Positions 31,136 through 39,981 of a stretch of 64,000 nt of DNA are shown here, one piece after another; the stretch's first letter is position 1; the number at the start of each line of letters is the position of its first letter. Origin of the DNA: Klebsiella ornithinolytica NBRC 105727 = ATCC 31898 (GTDB lineage Bacteria > Pseudomonadota > Gammaproteobacteria > Enterobacterales > Enterobacteriaceae); NCBI RefSeq assembly GCF_001598295.1, contig NZ_BCYR01000006.1, positions 1 through 64,000 of the forward strand. Reading direction: 5' to 3'. A program made the position numbers and the translations under genes. The notes under the pieces are model-generated. The model searched no databases, was not told where the DNA came from, and saw nothing but the letters and a program-made list of their open reading frames with translations.

Positions 31136-32625
31136 CGCCAGCAACCGAGGCTCGCCCGCTGCTGCCCTTTGTCTACGCCCGCGCCCACAATATCGTGCTG
31201 CTCAGCGATGGCGCGACGTCTCTGGTCCGCTGCCTGCGCAGCACGTCCGCTCAGGCGTTGCTGGAGGCGCGGCGGGTCGCGGATGGCCCGATCGCCGTTG
31301 AACATCTCTCCGCTGAAGAGTTTGAAAAGCTGTTGCTGCTGAGCTACCAGCGGGACTCAGCAGAAGCCCGGCGCATGATGGCCGATATCGGTAACGAGCT
31401 GGATTTATACACCCTGGCCGAAGAGCTGCCGGACACCGACGACCTGCTGGACAGCGAGGACGATGCGCCAATCATTCGCCTGATTAACGCCATGCTCACC
31501 GAGGCCATCAAAGAAAAAGCCTCTGATATTCATATCGAAACCTACGAACGCCATCTGCAAATTCGCTTTCGGGTGGATGGCGTCCTGCGCGAAATCCTGC
31601 GCCCACAGCGCCGTCTCGCCGCCCTGCTGATCTCACGCATTAAGGTCATGGCAAGCCTCGACATCGCGGAGAAACGCATTCCGCAGGACGGGCGCATGGC
31701 GCTGCGCATTGGCGGGCGCGCCGTCGATGTTCGCGTCTCAACGCTGCCTTCCAGCTACGGCGAACGCGTGGTGTTGCGTCTGCTGGACAAAAACAGCGTC
31801 AACCTCGATCTGCTCACTCTGGGGATGCCGCCCGCGCTGTTGCAGCAGGTCGACGATCTGATGGCTCGTCCGCACGGCATTATTCTGGTTACCGGCCCCA
31901 CCGGGTCAGGAAAAAGTACCACCCTGTACGCCGCCCTTAGCCGGCTCGACGCCCGGGAGCGCAATATCATGACCATTGAGGACCCGGTCGAATATGAGCT
32001 GGAGGGTATCGGCCAGACCCAGGTCAACGCCAAAGTGGAGATGACCTTTGCCCGCGGGCTGCGCGCGATTTTGCGCCAGGATCCGGACGTGGTGCTGGTG
32101 GGGGAAATTCGCGATGGCGAGACGGCGCAGATCGCCGTGCAGGCCTCGCTGACCGGACATCTGGTGCTCTCCACGCTCCATACCAACAGCGCGCTGGGGG
32201 CCATTTCACGTCTGCAGGATATGGGCGTCGAGCCGTTTTTGCTCTCCACTTCGCTGCTGGCCGTCATGTCACAGCGTCTGGTGCGCCGCCTTTGCCCGCA
32301 CTGCCGCCAGTCGCAGCCGGCCGATGCGCACACCGCCGGCCAAATGGCCATCGCCCGCGGAACGCCGCTGTGGCGGGCGGTCGGCTGCGCAGAGTGTAGT
32401 TTTACCGGTTATCGCGGACGCACCGGGATCCATGAACTGCTGCGGATTGACGATCGGGTGCGCATGGCCATCCACCGGGGAGAAAATGAATTAACGCTGA
32501 TTCAGCAGCTGGGGTCGGACCACACCACTCTACGGGATGCCGGGCGGGAAAAGGTGCTGGCCGGAATCACCAGTTGGCAAGAGGTGGTCAGAGTGACCGA
32601 ACAGCGCGCGGGAGAAGCAGACTAA
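31132..32625 (+). CDS. pulE: PulE, T2SS cytoplasmic ATPase
   Basis: PulE is the hexameric traffic ATPase that drives pseudopilus assembly, docked to PulL. The 497 residues include Walker [10 protein letters not shown] (residues 255-263), the Asp box [19 protein letters not shown], Walker [14 protein letters not shown] and a His box [11 protein letters not shown]. The zinc-binding tetracysteine motif is intact: CPHC at 388-391 and CAEC at 419-422. The start ATG lies inside the pulD stop region, and pulF begins one base after the stop. Confidence 0.97.
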   Translation: MTPATEARPLLPFVYARAHNIVLLSDGATSLVRCLRSTSAQALLEARRVADGPIAVEHLSAEEFEKLLLLSYQRDSAEARRMMADIGNELDLYTLAEELPDTDDLLDSEDDAPIIRLINAMLTEAIKEKASDIHIETYERHLQIRFRVDGVLREILRPQRRLAALLISRIKVMASLDIAEKRIPQDGRMALRIGGRAVDVRVSTLPSSYGERVVLRLLDKNSVNLDLLTLGMPPALLQQVDDLMARPHGIILVTGPTGSGKSTTLYAALSRLDARERNIMTIEDPVEYELEGIGQTQVNAKVEMTFARGLRAILRQDPDVVLVGEIRDGETAQIAVQASLTGHLVLSTLHTNSALGAISRLQDMGVEPFLLSTSLLAVMSQRLVRRLCPHCRQSQPADAHTAGQMAIARGTPLWRAVGCAECSFTGYRGRTGIHELLRIDDRVRMAIHRGENELTLIQQLGSDHTTLRDAGREKVLAGITSWQEVVRVTEQRAGEAD

Positions 32626-32626
32626 A

Positions 32627-33841
32627 ATGGCTATCTTCCGTTATCAGGCGCTCGATGAGCACGGTAAAACCCAGCGCGGCGTGCAGCAGGCCGATTCCGC
32701 CCGTCACGCCCGCCAGCTGCTGCGGGAAAAAGGCTGGCTGCTCCTGGAGATTCACGCCGTTGCGCAGGCCACGCCGGGCTCCCCTCGATCGCTGCTGACG
32801 CGGCGCACCAGTGCCAGCGATCTGGCCTTGCTGACCCGCCAGCTGGCCACGCTGGTGGCGGCCGCCATCCCGCTAGAGAAAGCGCTGGATGCCGTGGCGC
32901 AGCAGTGCGAAAAAGCCCATCTCAAGACCCTGATGGCGGGCGTGCGTGGCAAGGTGCTTGAAGGCCATTCGCTGGCGGAATCCATGCGCGGTTATCCGGG
33001 CTGTTTCGACCAGCTGTACTGCGCCATGGTGGCCGCCGGGGAAACCTCCGGCCATCTTGACGGCGTCCTGAACCGGCTGGCGGACTATACCGAACAGCGC
33101 CAGCAGCTGCGCGCCCGTCTGCTGCAGGCGATGATCTACCCTATCGTCCTGACGCTGGTCGCTATCAGCGTGATCGCCATTTTGCTCTCCACGGTGGTGC
33201 CCAAAGTCGTCGACCAGTTTGTCCATATGAAACAGGCGCTGCCGTTCTCCACCCGCCTGTTGATGGCCCTCAGCGATCTCGTCCGTACCGCCGGCCCCTG
33301 GCTGTTGCTGACGCTGATCGGCGGAGGCCTGCTGCTGCACTACGCCCTACGTCAGCCCGCGCGGCGCCTGCTGTGGCACAAACAGCTGCTGCGCCTGCCG
33401 CTGATCGGTCGGGTCGCCCGCAGCATCAACAGCGCCCGCTATGCCCGAACCTTAAGCATTCTGAACGCCAGCGCCGTTCCGCTGCTGCTGTCGATGCGCA
33501 TCAGCGCGGAAGTGCTGAGCAACGCGTGGGCACGCCGCCAGCTGGAGGCGGCCACGGAGTCGGTACGCGAAGGCATTAGTCTGCATCGCGCCCTGGAAAT
33601 GACCGCCCTCTTCCCGCCGATGATGCGCTACATGGTGGCCAGCGGCGAACAGAGCGGAGAACTCAACGGCATGCTCGAACGTGCCGCCGACAACCAGGAC
33701 CGCGAACTGAGCGCGCAAATTCAGATGGCGCTCAGCCTGTTTGAACCTCTGCTGGTGGTGGCGATGGCTGGAATGGTGCTGTTTATCGTTCTGGCGATCC
33801 TGCAACCGATCCTGCAACTCAACACCCTTATGAGTATGTAA
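32627..33841 (+). CDS. pulF: PulF, T2SS inner-membrane platform protein
   Basis: PulF is the polytopic inner-membrane component of the assembly platform. The 404-residue protein has the two repeated GspF domains ([22 protein letters not shown] and the later [17 protein letters not shown]). Three membrane helices lie near residues 170-190, 220-240 and 375-395. The [17 protein letters not shown] and [17 protein letters not shown] signatures are the paired family motifs. Confidence 0.96.
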   Translation: MAIFRYQALDEHGKTQRGVQQADSARHARQLLREKGWLLLEIHAVAQATPGSPRSLLTRRTSASDLALLTRQLATLVAAAIPLEKALDAVAQQCEKAHLKTLMAGVRGKVLEGHSLAESMRGYPGCFDQLYCAMVAAGETSGHLDGVLNRLADYTEQRQQLRARLLQAMIYPIVLTLVAISVIAILLSTVVPKVVDQFVHMKQALPFSTRLLMALSDLVRTAGPWLLLTLIGGGLLLHYALRQPARRLLWHKQLLRLPLIGRVARSINSARYARTLSILNASAVPLLLSMRISAEVLSNAWARRQLEAATESVREGISLHRALEMTALFPPMMRYMVASGEQSGELNGMLERAADNQDRELSAQIQMALSLFEPLLVVAMAGMVLFIVLAILQPILQLNTLMSM

Positions 33842-33861
33842 TTGTCTTAATGGAGAAAAAT

Positions 33862-34284
33862 ATGCAACGGCAGCGCGGCTTCACGTTACTGGAAATTATG
33901 GTGGTGATTGTCATCCTCGGCATTCTCGCCAGCCTGGTGGTGCCCAACTTAATGGGCAACAAAGAAAAAGCGGATCGCCAGAAGGTGGTCAGCGATCTGG
34001 TGGCGCTGGAGGGGGCGCTGGATATGTACAAACTGGACAACAGTCGTTACCCCAATAGCGAACAGGGTCTGCAGGCGCTGGTCAGCCGACCGACCGCCGA
34101 GCCGCAGGCGCGTAACTACCCGGAGGGCGGCTATATCCGCCGTCTGCCTCAGGATCCGTGGGGCAACGACTATCAGCTGCTCAGCCCCGGACAGCATGGT
34201 CAGATCGACGTGTTTAGCGTTGGCCCTGACGGAATGCCGGATACCAACGACGATATTGGCAACTGGAATATCGGGAAAAAATAG
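33862..34284 (+). CDS. pulG: PulG, major pseudopilin
   Basis: PulG is the major subunit of the T2SS pseudopilus. The prepilin leader MQRQRG is cut by PulO before FTLLEIMVVI, which contains Glu5 of the mature protein. I chose ATG 33,862 because GGAG lies just before it; the in-frame ATG at 33,850 would put the SD inside the gene and lengthen the leader. The 140-residue product is almost identical to K. oxytoca PulG, including the C-terminal calcium-site region (DGMPDTNDDIGNW). The first codons share 26 identical bases with pulH. Confidence 0.97.
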   Translation: MQRQRGFTLLEIMVVIVILGILASLVVPNLMGNKEKADRQKVVSDLVALEGALDMYKLDNSRYPNSEQGLQALVSRPTAEPQARNYPEGGYIRRLPQDPWGNDYQLLSPGQHGQIDVFSVGPDGMPDTNDDIGNWNIGKK

Positions 34285-34802
34285 TGCGACAGCGCGGCTT
34301 CACGTTACTGGAAATGATGCTCATTTTGCTGTTGATGGGCGTCAGCGCGGGCATGGTGATGCTGGCGTTTCCGACATCGCGCGAGGATGACGCGGCACAA
34401 ACTCTTGCGCGCTTTCAGACGCAGCTGCGCTTTATCCGCGAACGCGGGCTACAGACCGGCCAGTTCTTTGGCATCTCGATTCACCCCGATCGCTGGCAGT
34501 TTATGCTGCTGCAACCGCGCGATGACGCTGAGGCGAATCCCGGCACGGAGGAGAGCTGGTACGGTTATCGCTGGCTGCCGTTACCGCCGGGTCGCGTCGC
34601 CACCACAGGCGAGGTCGCATCGGGAAAACTGACCCTGAGCTTCCCGCATGATGCCCAATGGACCCCGGGGGAACAGCCCGATGTTCTGCTGTTTCCCGGC
34701 GGCGAGGTCACGCCGTTTCAGCTGCAGATCGGCAGCGCCGAAGGGATCGCCGTCGATGCCCGCGGCACAATCCGCTCAGCCCGACAGGATGATGGACGAT
34801 GA
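34284..34802 (+). CDS. pulH: PulH, minor pseudopilin
   Basis: PulH is a minor pseudopilin. It begins with GTG whose G is the last base of the pulG stop codon. The leader MRQRG is followed by FTLLEMMLILLLMGVSAG, with Glu5 present. At 172 residues it is of usual GspH size. The body is the GspH-type beta domain (ESWYGYRWLPLPPGRV). It overlaps pulI by ATGA. Confidence 0.94.
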   Translation: MRQRGFTLLEMMLILLLMGVSAGMVMLAFPTSREDDAAQTLARFQTQLRFIRERGLQTGQFFGISIHPDRWQFMLLQPRDDAEANPGTEESWYGYRWLPLPPGRVATTGEVASGKLTLSFPHDAQWTPGEQPDVLLFPGGEVTPFQLQIGSAEGIAVDARGTIRSARQDDGR

Positions 34803-35164
34803 AAGCACAATCCGGAATGACGCTCATCGAAGTCATGGTCGCCCTGGTGGTCTTTGCCCTGGCCGGGCTCTCCGTCATGCAGGCGACTCTCCAGCAGACC
34901 CGCCATATGGGGCGGATGGAGGAGAAAACCCTCGCTGGCTGGCTCGCCGATAACCAGCTGGTACAGCTGAAGCTGGAAAATCGCTGGCCGGCGCTGAGCA
35001 GCTCGGAAACCACGGTACAGGCGGCGGGAAGCCGCTGGTATATCCGCTGGCAAGGCGTGGAAACGGAAATCCCGCAGCTGCGGGCGCTGGATGTCGAGGT
35101 CCGTCACGATAAGCGTGATAAGACGCCGATCGCGTCCCTGCGCACCTACGTGACTCAGCCATGA
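34799..35164 (+). CDS. pulI: PulI, minor pseudopilin
   Basis: PulI is one of the tip minor pseudopilins (I, J, K) that start pseudopilus assembly. The leader MKAQSG is cleaved before MTLIEVMVALVVFALAGLS, with Glu5 present. It is 121 residues. Its start shares ATGA with the pulH stop, and pulJ begins in the same way at its end, giving strict translational coupling. Confidence 0.94.
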   Translation: MKAQSGMTLIEVMVALVVFALAGLSVMQATLQQTRHMGRMEEKTLAGWLADNQLVQLKLENRWPALSSSETTVQAAGSRWYIRWQGVETEIPQLRALDVEVRHDKRDKTPIASLRTYVTQP

Positions 35165-35760
35165 CCAGAGGCAAGATGCACGGCTTCACCCTCGTGGAAA
35201 TGCTGCTGGCGCTGGCTATTCTGGCGGCGCTGAGCATCGCCGCGATGGCGGTTCTGCAAAACGTCCTCCGCGCGGATAGCCTGACCCGGGAAAAAACGCT
35301 GCACGTTGAGGCGCTGCAACGCACCTTCAGCCAGATGGCCGCCGACTTCAATCAGATTATCCCGCGCCGCAGTCGCGAGAGCGCCAGCCTCTTTTTTGCC
35401 GGACGTTTTCAGCTCCACAGCGATGACTGGGCGCTAGCCTTCAGCCGCAACGGCTGGCCGAATCCATTGGGGATGCTGCCGCGCTCCGAGATCCAGAACG
35501 TCAGCTACCGCCTGCGCCAGCAGCAGCTGGAGCGGCTGAGTTATGATCAGCAGGACCCGCTCACCGGCGTCGAACCGACGGTGGACGTCCTGCAAGAGGG
35601 CATCCAGGCCTTCCGTCTGCGCTTCTATGCCAATGGCCGCTGGCAGGAGCGCTGGGACAGCACACAAAGCCTGCCCCAGGGGCTCGAAGTCACCCTGACG
35701 CTGGACGGCTACGGGGATATCACGCGCCTGTTTCTGATAACGCCCGGAGTCAGCCAATGA
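35161..35760 (+). CDS. pulJ: PulJ, minor pseudopilin
   Basis: PulJ is a tip minor pseudopilin partnering PulI and PulK. The leader MTRGKMHG precedes FTLVEMLLALAILAALS, with Glu5. The 199-residue product has the GspJ beta domain (FSRNGWPNPLGMLPRSEIQNV). The start overlaps the pulI stop, and the pulK start overlaps its own stop, each by 4 bp. Confidence 0.95.
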   Translation: MTRGKMHGFTLVEMLLALAILAALSIAAMAVLQNVLRADSLTREKTLHVEALQRTFSQMAADFNQIIPRRSRESASLFFAGRFQLHSDDWALAFSRNGWPNPLGMLPRSEIQNVSYRLRQQQLERLSYDQQDPLTGVEPTVDVLQEGIQAFRLRFYANGRWQERWDSTQSLPQGLEVTLTLDGYGDITRLFLITPGVSQ

Positions 35761-36743
35761 ACCAGCGACAGCGCGGCGTTGCGCTCCTGATGGTGCTGCT
35801 GATCCTGGCCCTGATGATGGTGCTGGCAAGCGCGATGACCGAGCGCACGGCGCGCCTCTATCAGCAAACCGCCACCACCCTCGATAACCTGCAGGCAAAA
35901 TGGTATGCGCTAGGGGCGGAAACCATGGCCGCCGCGCTGCTCCAGCGCGATGCGCTGGACTCTCCGAACCAAACTCATCTGGCGCAAAACTGGGCGCAGG
36001 AGGGGCGCCGCTTCACGGTCAACGACGGCGAGATTAACGCGACCATCACCGATGGCCAGGCCTGCTTTAACCTCAATGCGATCAACCGCGGCAGCGGCGA
36101 AGAGAGCGAAGAGATCCCCTGGCCGGCGCGCGCCTTTACCCGCCTGCTGGAAAACCTCGGCACAGAGCCGCTACGGGCGCTCCAGCTCACCGCCGCGCTA
36201 CGCGACTGGATCGATGGCGACCGGGCGCCGCGCCTCAACGGCGGCGAAGATGAGGTATACATGGCGCGCTCGCCGGGATACCTCACCGCGAATCAGAAGA
36301 TCCAGGACGTCAGCGAACTGCGGCTGATTGCCGGAATGGACGCCGCGCTGTATCTACGCCTGCTGCCCTTTGTTTGCGCCCTGCCGGACGACGCCCTGCA
36401 GCTCAACGTGAATACGCTCAGGCCAGACCAGGCCCCGCTGCTGATGGCGCTCTTTCCCGCCGGCGTCAATCTCCAGCAGGCGCGCCAGCTGCTGCAGGAT
36501 CGCCCGCGCAGCGGCTGGAACAGCGTTGCCGCTTTCCTGGCTCTGCCGGCTTTACAGCAAAGCGATACCGCCGCCGCCCGCCCGTGGCTGACGGTTCACA
36601 GCGAGCGGTTTGTGGCCGCCTTCACCGTGGTCATGGGCAGCACGCGTTATCAGCAGCGGAGTGTCCTGCAAAAAGAGGGGCGGACTTTCCGTATTATCCA
36701 GCGGCGTTATGGACTCTATAGGGTGGCCGATGAATCACGATAA
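35757..36743 (+). CDS. pulK: PulK, minor pseudopilin capping the pseudopilus
   Basis: PulK sits at the pseudopilus tip in complex with I and J. The leader MNQRQRG is followed by VALLMVLLILALMMVLAS; the position-5 Glu of other pilins is missing, as is normal in the GspK family. The 328-residue product has the large alpha-helical insert of the family (LTANQKIQDVSELRLIAGMD) and LQLNVNTLRPDQAPLLMALF. pulL starts 14 bp before its stop. Confidence 0.95.
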   Translation: MNQRQRGVALLMVLLILALMMVLASAMTERTARLYQQTATTLDNLQAKWYALGAETMAAALLQRDALDSPNQTHLAQNWAQEGRRFTVNDGEINATITDGQACFNLNAINRGSGEESEEIPWPARAFTRLLENLGTEPLRALQLTAALRDWIDGDRAPRLNGGEDEVYMARSPGYLTANQKIQDVSELRLIAGMDAALYLRLLPFVCALPDDALQLNVNTLRPDQAPLLMALFPAGVNLQQARQLLQDRPRSGWNSVAAFLALPALQQSDTAAARPWLTVHSERFVAAFTVVMGSTRYQQRSVLQKEGRTFRIIQRRYGLYRVADESR

Positions 36744-37932
36744 AACAGCGCAGCGGGAGATGCTCATTGTGCGTCTTGCTGCCCCCGAGCGCCCCATCGC
36801 CTGGCGACTGACCTGCCCGGGTGACCCGCAACGGGAAGCCTGCGGCGAGTGGTCCGCCACCGGCGCTGACTCCACGCTCCCCGATCTGGCGCAACGCTAT
36901 CCCGCCTGGGTACTGGTCCCGGCCAGCGACTGCGCCTTCCACCACGTCACGCTCCCGGCGGGCCTGCGCAAAGCGCCGCAACAGGTGGTGCCGTTTTTAC
37001 TGGAAGAGCAGTTGGCCACCGACGTCGACGAGACCCACTTCGCCCTGCTCCACCGTCAGCGCGAGCACTGTGCCGTCGCGGCAATAGCACGGCAGAAGAT
37101 GGCCACCTGGCTCACCCGCTGCGACGAGCCAGGGCTCAATATTCTTGCGCTGACGCCGGATGTATTGACGCTGCCCTGCCACCCCGATCGCTGGAGCGCG
37201 GTACAGGCCGATGACCAATGGCTGATTCGCCAGGACGCCTGGCGCGGGATGGCGGTAGAAACCCCGTGGCTTGCGGAATTACTCGCGGCCTGGGAAACGC
37301 TGCCGCCGATCGATTGCTATTCCCCGCCGCCTGCCATCTCCGTCCCCTGGCGCGCGCTCGCGCCGCAGGATGTGCTCGCCCTGGCGGCGGCGAACCCGGC
37401 GGCCCGGCGGATCTGTTTACGTCAGGGGGCCTTTGCGCCAAAGCGTCGCTGGCAGCCGGCCGGCCGGCGCTGGCGCCCGACGCTCGCCGCGGCGGCAGCG
37501 CTGGCGCTGCTATGGAGCACCAATACCGTGCTTGACCACCTTGCCCTGAGCCGCCAGGCGGATGCGGCCCGGGAGGCCAGCCAGGCGTTTTATCGCCACT
37601 GGTTCAAAAACGATAAAAACGTTATCAACCCGCGGCTGCAGATGCAGCAGCACCTGCGCCAGCTGGAGGCAACAACCGCCACCTCACCGCTGGTCGCCCA
37701 TATTCGCACCTTGCAAAATATGGTCTCCGATACCCCGGGGATCCAGCTGCGGGCGTTGACCTGGGATGCTGCCCGCAATGCGCTTCAGCTCGATATTTCG
37801 GCGGTTTCTTCACGGGCGCTGGAGCAGTTCACCGCCCGCGCGCAGGCCGGTTTTCGCGTGCGTACAGGAGAAATGAAGCCCCGCCCCGACGGAATTGAAG
37901 GGCGTCTGACGCTGGAGGGCAACGATGGCTAA
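36730..37932 (+). CDS. pulL: PulL, T2SS inner-membrane platform protein
   Basis: PulL anchors the ATPase PulE to the membrane and pairs with PulM. I place the start at ATG 36,730 (MNHDKTAQREMLIVRL), which overlaps pulK by 14 bp. The same frame is open for 40 codons upstream within pulK but shows no family similarity there. The 400-residue protein has a cytoplasmic actin-like domain (about residues 10-240), one membrane helix (LAAAAALALLWSTNTVL) and a periplasmic ferredoxin-like domain. Confidence 0.92.
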   Translation: MNHDKTAQREMLIVRLAAPERPIAWRLTCPGDPQREACGEWSATGADSTLPDLAQRYPAWVLVPASDCAFHHVTLPAGLRKAPQQVVPFLLEEQLATDVDETHFALLHRQREHCAVAAIARQKMATWLTRCDEPGLNILALTPDVLTLPCHPDRWSAVQADDQWLIRQDAWRGMAVETPWLAELLAAWETLPPIDCYSPPPAISVPWRALAPQDVLALAAANPAARRICLRQGAFAPKRRWQPAGRRWRPTLAAAAALALLWSTNTVLDHLALSRQADAAREASQAFYRHWFKNDKNVINPRLQMQQHLRQLEATTATSPLVAHIRTLQNMVSDTPGIQLRALTWDAARNALQLDISAVSSRALEQFTARAQAGFRVRTGEMKPRPDGIEGRLTLEGNDG

Positions 37933-38419
37933 CTGGCTTATGTTATGGCAACAGCGCACTCGTCGGGAACAGCGTCTGTTAATCGGCATGGGGCTGCTGC
38001 TGGCGGTGGGCATCATCTGGTACGCGCTCTGGCAGCCGTGGCTCAGTCGGGAAGCCCGCTGGCAACAAATGCTGGTCAGAGAGCAGGCAACCCTGCGCTG
38101 GATGCAGCAGCAAACGCCCCGGCTCCAGCAGCTAGCCCGCCACACGCCGGGGGCCGCGACCGCGACGAAGGAGGATCTCTCCGCGGTCATCATGCGTGAA
38201 GCCACCCGCCAGGAGCTGGCGATTGTCCGGCTACAGCCGCAGGGCACCCGAATAAACGTGACGTTGCCGGCCTGCACTTTTCAGGCGCTGATGACCTGGC
38301 TGGACGCCCTCGCCCGCCAGGGGATCCTCGCCTCTTCTCTGGCCGTCAGCGCTCAACCGACGCAACCCGGTTGGGTGACGGTGACAACCCTGGTGCTGGA
38401 GCGTCCGCATGCCCCGTAA
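37925..38419 (+). CDS. pulM: PulM, T2SS inner-membrane platform protein
   Basis: PulM is a small bitopic protein that stabilises PulL. The 164 residues comprise a short cytoplasmic tail, one membrane helix near residues 18-38 (LLIGMGLLLAVGIIWYALW) and a periplasmic ferredoxin-like domain. It overlaps pulL by 8 bp and pulN by 11 bp. Confidence 0.94.
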   Translation: MANWLMLWQQRTRREQRLLIGMGLLLAVGIIWYALWQPWLSREARWQQMLVREQATLRWMQQQTPRLQQLARHTPGAATATKEDLSAVIMREATRQELAIVRLQPQGTRINVTLPACTFQALMTWLDALARQGILASSLAVSAQPTQPGWVTVTTLVLERPHAP

Positions 38420-39149
38420 AGTCGCGTTCGGCCTGCTGATCGCGGGGATCTATCTGTTCTGGCTGCTGTTGACCGCGCCGGCCCGTCTGCTGACTTTCGC
38501 CCTGCCGGACGGCGTCAGGGTCGGTGAGCTCACCGGAACCGTATGGCAAGGTGAGGCCCGACAGTTAGCCTGGCGCGGCGTCCGCCTTGACCACCTTCGC
38601 TGGACGCTGACCTTCTCGTCCGGCCTTCCCGGCTGGCGGGTCACGCTTGACGACCCCGACGGCTTACGCGGACACGTCTCGCTACAGGGCATGACCACGC
38701 TCCGCTTGCAGAACGGCCTTTTTACCATCCCCGCTAACCTTGCCAGGCGCTGGCTGACGCCGGCGCTGCCGGCCGAAGCCCGCGGCCAGATCACCCTGAA
38801 TCTGTCGGAAGGTCGCTTTAACCAAACCGGCTGCCAGCAGGTGTCCGGCGGTCGCGTGCAGTGGCGGGAAGCGCAGCTAAGTTCTCCGGCCGGTTCCCTT
38901 GAGCTGGCCGACGTAAGCGGCAAATTTAGCTGCACGCCGGCAGGGGCGCTGGCGCTCACCCTCAGCCAGGACTCTCATCAGCTCAGCCTCACCGGCGAAG
39001 GCACCTTGAGCCCCGATGGTCGCTACGCCTTTCGCGGCAAGCTCCAGACACGTCAATCAACCCCAGCCCTCCTCACCCTGCTTGTTGCCCAACATCAGCG
39101 CCAGGATGAGCAGGGACGCATTCCCTGGCAGCTGCAGGGAAAATGGTAA
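38409..39149 (+). CDS. pulN: PulN, GspN family protein
   Basis: PulN is a GspN family protein of the inner membrane with a periplasmic body. It occurs only in some T2SS and was reported to be dispensable for pullulanase export. The 246-residue product has one N-terminal helix (VAFGLLIAGIYLFWLLLTAP) and GELTGTVWQGEARQLAWRG, typical of the family. Two cysteines (GCQQVS, FSCTPAG) may form a disulfide. Confidence 0.92.
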   Translation: MPRKVAFGLLIAGIYLFWLLLTAPARLLTFALPDGVRVGELTGTVWQGEARQLAWRGVRLDHLRWTLTFSSGLPGWRVTLDDPDGLRGHVSLQGMTTLRLQNGLFTIPANLARRWLTPALPAEARGQITLNLSEGRFNQTGCQQVSGGRVQWREAQLSSPAGSLELADVSGKFSCTPAGALALTLSQDSHQLSLTGEGTLSPDGRYAFRGKLQTRQSTPALLTLLVAQHQRQDEQGRIPWQLQGKW

Positions 39150-39163
39150 TCACAGGAGACATC

Positions 39164-39961
39164 ATGACGCTACTGAGCGCATTTTCGTTGCAGTTCCCCC
39201 TGTTATGGGGCGGATTGTTGTTTATTTTCGGCCTGACGTTTGGCAGCTTTTTTAACGTGGTTATCTACCGTTTGCCGCTGATGATGCAGCAGGAAGAGTC
39301 CGCACGATTCAACCTGTGCGTTCCCGCCTCCTTCTGCCCCCAGTGCCAGCGGCCCATCATCTGGCGGGATAATATTCCGCTGCTCAGCTATCTCTCACTC
39401 AAAGGGCGCGCCCGCTGCTGCCAGGCGCCCATTTCTCAGCGCTATCCGCTGACGGAACTGGCCAGCGGACTGCTCTTTGTGTTGACCGGCTATCTGCTGA
39501 CGCCGGGATTACCGCTGCTGGGGGGCCTGATCCTGCTCTCCACGCTGCTGGTACTGGCGATCATCGACGGCCAGACTCAGCTCCTGCCGGATCGGCTGAC
39601 TCTGCCGCTGCTGTGGGCCGGTCTGCTGTTTAATCTCAACGGCACGTTTGTCCCGCTCAGCGAAGCGGTGATCGGCGCCATGACGGGCTATTTATCACTG
39701 TGGACGGTTTACTGGCTGTTTCGCCTGCTGACCGGCAAAGAGGCGCTAGGATACGGCGATTTTAAGCTGCTGGCGGCACTCGGCGCATGGTCCGGCTGGC
39801 AGATCCTGCCGCAGACGCTGCTGTGCGCCTCGGCCAGCGGCCTGATCTGGACCTTGCTGCAACGGCGGATCACGCTCCAGTCGCTGGATCAGCCGCTGGC
39901 CTTCGGCCCCTGGCTGGCGCTGGCGGGCAGCGGCCTGTTTCTGTGGACTCAGACGCTGTAA
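39164..39961 (+). CDS. pulO: PulO, prepilin peptidase
   Basis: PulO is the inner-membrane aspartic protease that cleaves and N-methylates the pseudopilins. The start ATG 39,164 follows CAGGAG. A frame from 39,143 exists but overlaps pulN. The 265-residue product has about eight membrane helices. It carries the catalytic aspartates in AIIDGQTQLLPD and GYGDFKLLAALG. The cytoplasmic loop has CPQC, but the second cysteine pair is ARCC instead of CxxC. It is the last gene of the operon and converges on hrpB 20 bp away. Confidence 0.95.
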   Translation: MTLLSAFSLQFPLLWGGLLFIFGLTFGSFFNVVIYRLPLMMQQEESARFNLCVPASFCPQCQRPIIWRDNIPLLSYLSLKGRARCCQAPISQRYPLTELASGLLFVLTGYLLTPGLPLLGGLILLSTLLVLAIIDGQTQLLPDRLTLPLLWAGLLFNLNGTFVPLSEAVIGAMTGYLSLWTVYWLFRLLTGKEALGYGDFKLLAALGAWSGWQILPQTLLCASASGLIWTLLQRRITLQSLDQPLAFGPWLALAGSGLFLWTQTL

Positions 39962-39981
39962 CCGCGGCTCGACAAGCCCGG

